NCBI GenBank assembly: GCA_001800095.1
Contig: MGUT01000006.1
Span: forward strand, 68,714 to 74,734
Length of the DNA: 6,021 nucleotides
Direction: 5' to 3'
From: Elusimicrobia bacterium RIFCSPLOWO2_01_FULL_64_13
GTDB lineage: Bacteria; Elusimicrobiota; Elusimicrobia; 2-02-FULL-39-32
Of the stretch, positions 4,198 through 6,021 are shown in pieces. Each line of letters begins with the position of its first letter. Position 1 is the first letter of the stretch. The position numbers and the translations under genes were made by a program. A model generated the notes under the pieces. It did no database searches. It was not told the DNA's origin and saw nothing but the letters and a program-made list of their open reading frames with translations.

Positions 4198-5959
4198 TCC
4201 GGCCTGGAGCGCCGCGCTCCTCCTCGGGATCCTGGCCGCCGGCCGCGGGGGACGGGATCCCGCCGGGCTTCTCCTCTACGAGATCGCTTCCATCCTCCTC
4301 TTCATCCGGACGAAGGACATGGCCCGCCCCGCCTGCCGTCCTTTGGAATGGACCATCCTGATCGCGGCCGGTTTTTGGGGCGTCTCCGCCCTCCTCTCCC
4401 TTCCGGACACGACGCACGGGATCGCGCTCTTTTCCATCCTCGCGGCGGGGATCCTGAATTTCTTCACGTTCGCGCGCACCCGCGATCCGCGGACAAGCAG
4501 GACGTTTTTCGCGGCCGTCATCGTCCTCGCGGCGGTCCTTTCCTTAAAAATCCACCTTTACCCTTCCGCGCCGTTCCTGCCCAACCCCAACCTTGAGGCC
4601 GGCTTCCTGAACCTGGGCATCCTCGCGACGCTGGCCTGGATCCTGTTCGGCCGGAGCTCCGGCGGCGCGGTCTTCTCCGGCCGCGTCCTCCAGTTCGGGA
4701 TCCTGGTCCTGGTCTCATCGGGGCTTCTGCTTTCCTTCTCCATCGGCGCCCTCTTGAGTCTCGGGGCCGCGCTGACCGCCCTCGTTTTTTTCGGCGGCCG
4801 CGAAGTCCGCGTCACGGTCCTGTGTTTTATCGGCGTCCTCGGCGGACTCGCCCTCGCCTTCCCGCCCGTGATCGGCGCCTTCGCTGCGAAGGCGGGCGGG
4901 CTCCCGTCGAACTTGAGGCGGGCCGTGTGGTCGGCGTCCGCCGAAGCGTTCCGGGAAAGACCGGTCCTGGGTTGGGGCTTGGGCCGTTTTGAGCAGGCGT
5001 ACCTTCTCCACCGGCCTCCCGTGGAAGAGGGCATCGCGCGGTTCGAAAAATCGACCGGGTTCGCCCACAGCGAGTTCCTCCAGGCGGCGGTGGAAGGCGG
5101 GATGACCGGCCTTCTCTCCTTCCTGGCCATCCTCGCGGGCGCGGCCTGTCTCGCCCGGAGGGCCCTCCGGGAAACGGCCGGTCCGGCCGGGCTCCCTTGG
5201 GAATCGGCGGCGGCGGCGCTCGGGGGGACCGCCGTCCTGGTCCACGCCTCCATCGATTTCAACCTGCACCTGCCCCTGTTCGCGATGATCTCGTTCTTCT
5301 GCCTCGCGGAGGTCCTGCCGGCCGGCGGGACCGTCCCGGGGTCCGCGGGCAAAGCTTCGGGCGCCGCCCTCGGCATCTGGGCCGGAGCGGCCCTGGTCTT
5401 GCTCGCCTCCAACGTCTGCGCGCGCGCGTCCCGGCTCCTGTACCGGGACGGCCGGCCCGAATCGGCCCGGTCGTTCCTGAAAGCCGCGGCCGCCCTCAAT
5501 CCCCTGGACGCCGATTCGCTGAAGGAGCTCGCCTGGACGGCTCCGCCGGAAGAGAGGGAGAGGCTGCTCCGCCAAGCCCTCCGCTTCCGCAGGGGCGACC
5601 ATCTCCTCCACGCCAACCTCGCCCGGCATTTCCATCTCCTGGGGAGGAACGGGGAAGCTCTCCTGTCGTTCCAAGACGCCCTGGACAGGAACCCGGGCCA
5701 TGTCTTCCACCTGTCGGAGATGGGGGACGTCCTTCTTGAAACGGGCGACTTGCCGGAAGCCTTCCGGCGTTATCGCCAAGCCGCGCGGATCGAACCTCTC
5801 TTCGTCCTGGCCCACATGCGCATGGGGCAGATCCTGGCCGCGGCGGGAAAGAAGGAGGAAGCCCGCGCCTGTTTCAGGAACGCGGAGCGCATATCGGGAT
5901 CGGGGCTCAAGGGCGGCTCGGATTATTCCCGCAGACTCCTGCGCGTCGAACCGGGATGA
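4178..5959 (+). CDS. O-antigen ligase/polymerase-family membrane protein (Wzy_C) with C-terminal TPR repeats
   Basis: This 593-aa polytopic inner-membrane protein belongs to the Wzy/WaaL/PglL glycan-transfer superfamily. Members move lipid-linked glycan onto lipid A core, another glycan, or pilin, on the periplasmic side. About the first 415 residues are largely hydrophobic segments. Landmarks are LPNPNLEAGFL (134-144, the NPN motif of this family), a basic patch NLRRAVW (245-251), GWGLGRF (265-271) and AHSEFLQAAVEGGMTGLL (296-313) with the presumed catalytic-loop His297. A late VHASIDFNLHLP motif (355-366) is also present. From about 416 to 573 come three to four TPR-like repeats, clearest at 474-507, 508-541 and 542-573, probably periplasmic. 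The start is GTG at 4178, overlapping pilD by 20 nt, so coupled translation is likely; the next in-frame ATG (4319) would remove the first membrane segments. Which glycan and acceptor are used is unknown. Position beside pilA/pilD makes pilin O-glycosylation an inference, not a demonstration. Confidence 0.85.
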   Translation: MGFSSFNPAWSAALLLGILAAGRGGRDPAGLLLYEIASILLFIRTKDMARPACRPLEWTILIAAGFWGVSALLSLPDTTHGIALFSILAAGILNFFTFARTRDPRTSRTFFAAVIVLAAVLSLKIHLYPSAPFLPNPNLEAGFLNLGILATLAWILFGRSSGGAVFSGRVLQFGILVLVSSGLLLSFSIGALLSLGAALTALVFFGGREVRVTVLCFIGVLGGLALAFPPVIGAFAAKAGGLPSNLRRAVWSASAEAFRERPVLGWGLGRFEQAYLLHRPPVEEGIARFEKSTGFAHSEFLQAAVEGGMTGLLSFLAILAGAACLARRALRETAGPAGLPWESAAAALGGTAVLVHASIDFNLHLPLFAMISFFCLAEVLPAGGTVPGSAGKASGAALGIWAGAALVLLASNVCARASRLLYRDGRPESARSFLKAAAALNPLDADSLKELAWTAPPEERERLLRQALRFRRGDHLLHANLARHFHLLGRNGEALLSFQDALDRNPGHVFHLSEMGDVLLETGDLPEAFRRYRQAARIEPLFVLAHMRMGQILAAAGKKEEARACFRNAERISGSGLKGGSDYSRRLLRVEPG

Positions 5960-6021
5960 AGATTTCTCCGCCGTTCCTGGCGTCCCTGGCCATATCCTCG
6001 ACCGCCCTATGGATGCGGGGG
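5956..6021 (+). CDS. unidentified gene, first 22 codons only (3' end outside window)
   Basis: The ATG overlaps the stop codon of the ligase-like gene as ATGA, a classic coupled arrangement, and the frame stays open to the window end. The visible peptide begins MKISPPFLASLAISSTALW. A lysine at position 2 followed by a hydrophobic run suggests a signal peptide or first membrane helix, so an exported or membrane protein is likely. There is no clear Shine-Dalgarno, consistent with translational coupling. Too little is present for a family assignment. Confidence 0.6.
   Translation, partial: MKISPPFLASLAISSTALWMRG

Noticed and set aside
1..6021. Mobile elements, CRISPR arrays, tRNA or rRNA genes
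   Set aside because: No transposase, long inverted or direct repeats, regularly spaced repeats, or tRNA cloverleaf sequences were seen; nearly all sequence is explained by the named genes.

Overview
The window is a GC-rich stretch of bacterial chromosome, with every gene on the + strand and dense packing. It reads as ordinary core genome (the end of recG, then coaD) running into a type IV pilus / type II secretion-like cluster (pilC, pilA, pilD) and a membrane O-antigen-ligase-family protein with a TPR tail. The organism cannot be fixed from sequence alone. The pilin, with its type III signal peptide, GWVY...FWVSCTHTD C-terminal region and pilC-pilA-pilD arrangement, resembles from memory the pilins of Elusimicrobiota. 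That assignment is tentative and untested; other Gram-negative (diderm) phyla such as Deltaproteobacteria-like lineages remain possible.

Layout. Positions 2-1000 hold the C-terminal helicase half of RecG. After a 21-bp gap comes coaD (1022-1513, GTG start), the phosphopantetheine adenylyltransferase of coenzyme A synthesis. A 47-bp gap with a TTGACA box and an exact tandem heptamer precedes pilC (1561-2772), the inner-membrane platform protein. The 104-bp gap 2773-2876 is the most regulatory-looking part of the window. It has a 15-nt palindrome, a consensus -35 with an extended -10, a hairpin at the predicted 5' end of the mRNA, and a 12-nt perfect match to the 16S anti-Shine-Dalgarno tail. 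All of these lead into pilA (2877-3359), a major-pilin-like gene that is closed by a very strong intrinsic terminator (3377-3415). pilD (3433-4197, GTG start), the prepilin peptidase, begins just after the terminator. It overlaps by 20 nt a 593-codon Wzy_C/O-antigen-ligase-like protein with C-terminal TPRs (4178-5959), which overlaps by ATGA a further gene cut by the window end (5956-6021).

How they work together. PilD would cleave and N-methylate the pilin after Gly12, and PilC would serve as the assembly platform for the mature pilin. The ligase-like protein, translationally coupled to pilD, could be a lipopolysaccharide/polysaccharide ligase or polymerase, or a pilin O-oligosaccharyltransferase. 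The motor ATPases (PilB/PilT) and secretin (PilQ) are not in the window. pilA looks like a separately controlled, strongly expressed monocistron set between its platform and its peptidase. No mobile element, CRISPR array, tRNA or rRNA is visible. I found no convincing evidence of a novel multi-gene system. The items most worth a second look are the pilA control region and the peptidase/ligase pairing.
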